The position numbers and the translations under genes were made by a program. The notes below the pieces were generated by a model. That model was not told the origin of the DNA. It saw only the letters and a list, made by a program, of their open reading frames with translations, and did not search any database. From Actinomycetota bacterium (lineage in GTDB: Bacteria > Actinomycetota > Actinomycetes > S36-B12 > UBA10799), in assembly GCA_030837445.1 (NCBI GenBank), contig JAUPKM010000045.1, positions 1-5,070 on the forward strand: a stretch of DNA of 5,070 bases, given 5' to 3'. This document shows positions 4,803 to 5,070 of this stretch, piece by piece (positions within the stretch are counted from its first letter, which is position 1; every line of letters begins with the position of its first letter).

Positions 4803-5070
4803 GTGGGCGCGCTGCCCAACATCGCCGAGCAGACACCGCTGTGGCTGCTGCTGGTGACCACCCTGGTGGGTGCCGTCGAGGGTGCAGGTATCGGGCGGCG
4901 TGACGGTGCCGAAGTCGACATCATCGGGATGGCGGTGTTCGCGCTGTTCCTCGGACTCGGCGGTGGCCTGGCACGTGACACCCTGCTCGGACTGCCGGCC
5001 GCCGCCATCCAATCGTTCTGGTATCCGACGATGGTGATTGCCGGGGTTGCGCTTGTCCTGGCCTTCGGGC
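4803..5070 (+). CDS. UPF0126 / TRIC-type membrane channel protein, C-terminus cut by window edge
   Basis: Eighty-nine residues are visible. The first helix (about 13-25, LWLLLVTTLVGAV) is followed by a GRRDGAEVDIIGM segment (30-42), a second helix running into the signature GLGGGLARDTLLGLP (51-65), and the start of a third helix (about 73-89). The Gly-Gly-Gly-x-x-Arg-Asp motif and the spacing from the Asp-x-x-Gly element match the first repeat of UPF0126 proteins, homologous to trimeric intracellular cation (TRIC) channels. Some bacterial members have been proposed as small-molecule (glycine) transporters. Full proteins are about 200 residues with two such repeats, so more than half is missing. 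It starts 19 bp after the hydrolase stop on the same strand, so co-transcription is likely. The transported ion or solute is unknown. Confidence 0.85.
   Translation, partial: MGALPNIAEQTPLWLLLVTTLVGAVEGAGIGRRDGAEVDIIGMAVFALFLGLGGGLARDTLLGLPAAAIQSFWYPTMVIAGVALVLAFG

Noticed and set aside
4716..5012. Minus-strand open frames over the end of the hydrolase and the TRIC-type gene
   Set aside because: They are antisense to two well-supported plus-strand genes and have low-complexity products.

Overview
The window is high-GC DNA that looks chromosomal and reads like an actinobacterium. The evidence is G/C-rich third codon positions, GC-rich Shine-Dalgarno sites, and the gene order tatA - tatC - diacylglycerol-kinase-like lipid kinase, which is familiar from many Actinobacteria. 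No tatB sits beside tatA and tatC, which fits that phylum, where tatB usually lies elsewhere. I cannot name a genus.

Left part, 1-2399, minus strand, read from right to left: a small CxxC/CxxC zinc-ribbon protein of unknown role (2043-2399), tatA (1544-1939), tatC (655-1533) and a DagK/YegS-type lipid kinase (1-658, C-terminus beyond the left edge). tatA and tatC are 10 bp apart. tatC and the kinase overlap by 4 bp (ATGA), so these three are almost certainly one transcript. TatA and TatC form the core of the twin-arginine translocase, which exports folded proteins. The kinase probably phosphorylates a membrane diacylglycerol-type lipid and is a genomic rather than a functional partner. The zinc-ribbon gene is 103 bp upstream of tatA and may or may not share its promoter.

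Middle part, 2565-3596, minus strand: a 343-residue polytopic membrane protein of the FUSC / aromatic-acid-exporter type. It is separated from the zinc-ribbon gene by a 165-bp gap that holds a terminator-like palindrome and several short repeats.

Right part, 3791-5070, plus strand: a choloylglycine hydrolase / penicillin V acylase family Ntn-hydrolase (3791-4783) with its nucleophile Cys2 directly after the start Met. It is followed 19 bp later by the start of a UPF0126/TRIC-type membrane channel protein (4803 to beyond the right edge). The hydrolase and the FUSC exporter are divergent across a 194-bp intergenic region.

Most of the window is ordinary core-genome content. The points most worth a second look are a TatC whose otherwise conserved transmembrane-4 glutamate reads Leu, a TatA with a seven-copy hexapeptide repeat tail, and the divergent amide hydrolase / exporter pair. 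I found no RNA genes, CRISPR arrays, insertion sequences or phage genes. No stretch over 300 bp lacks a gene.
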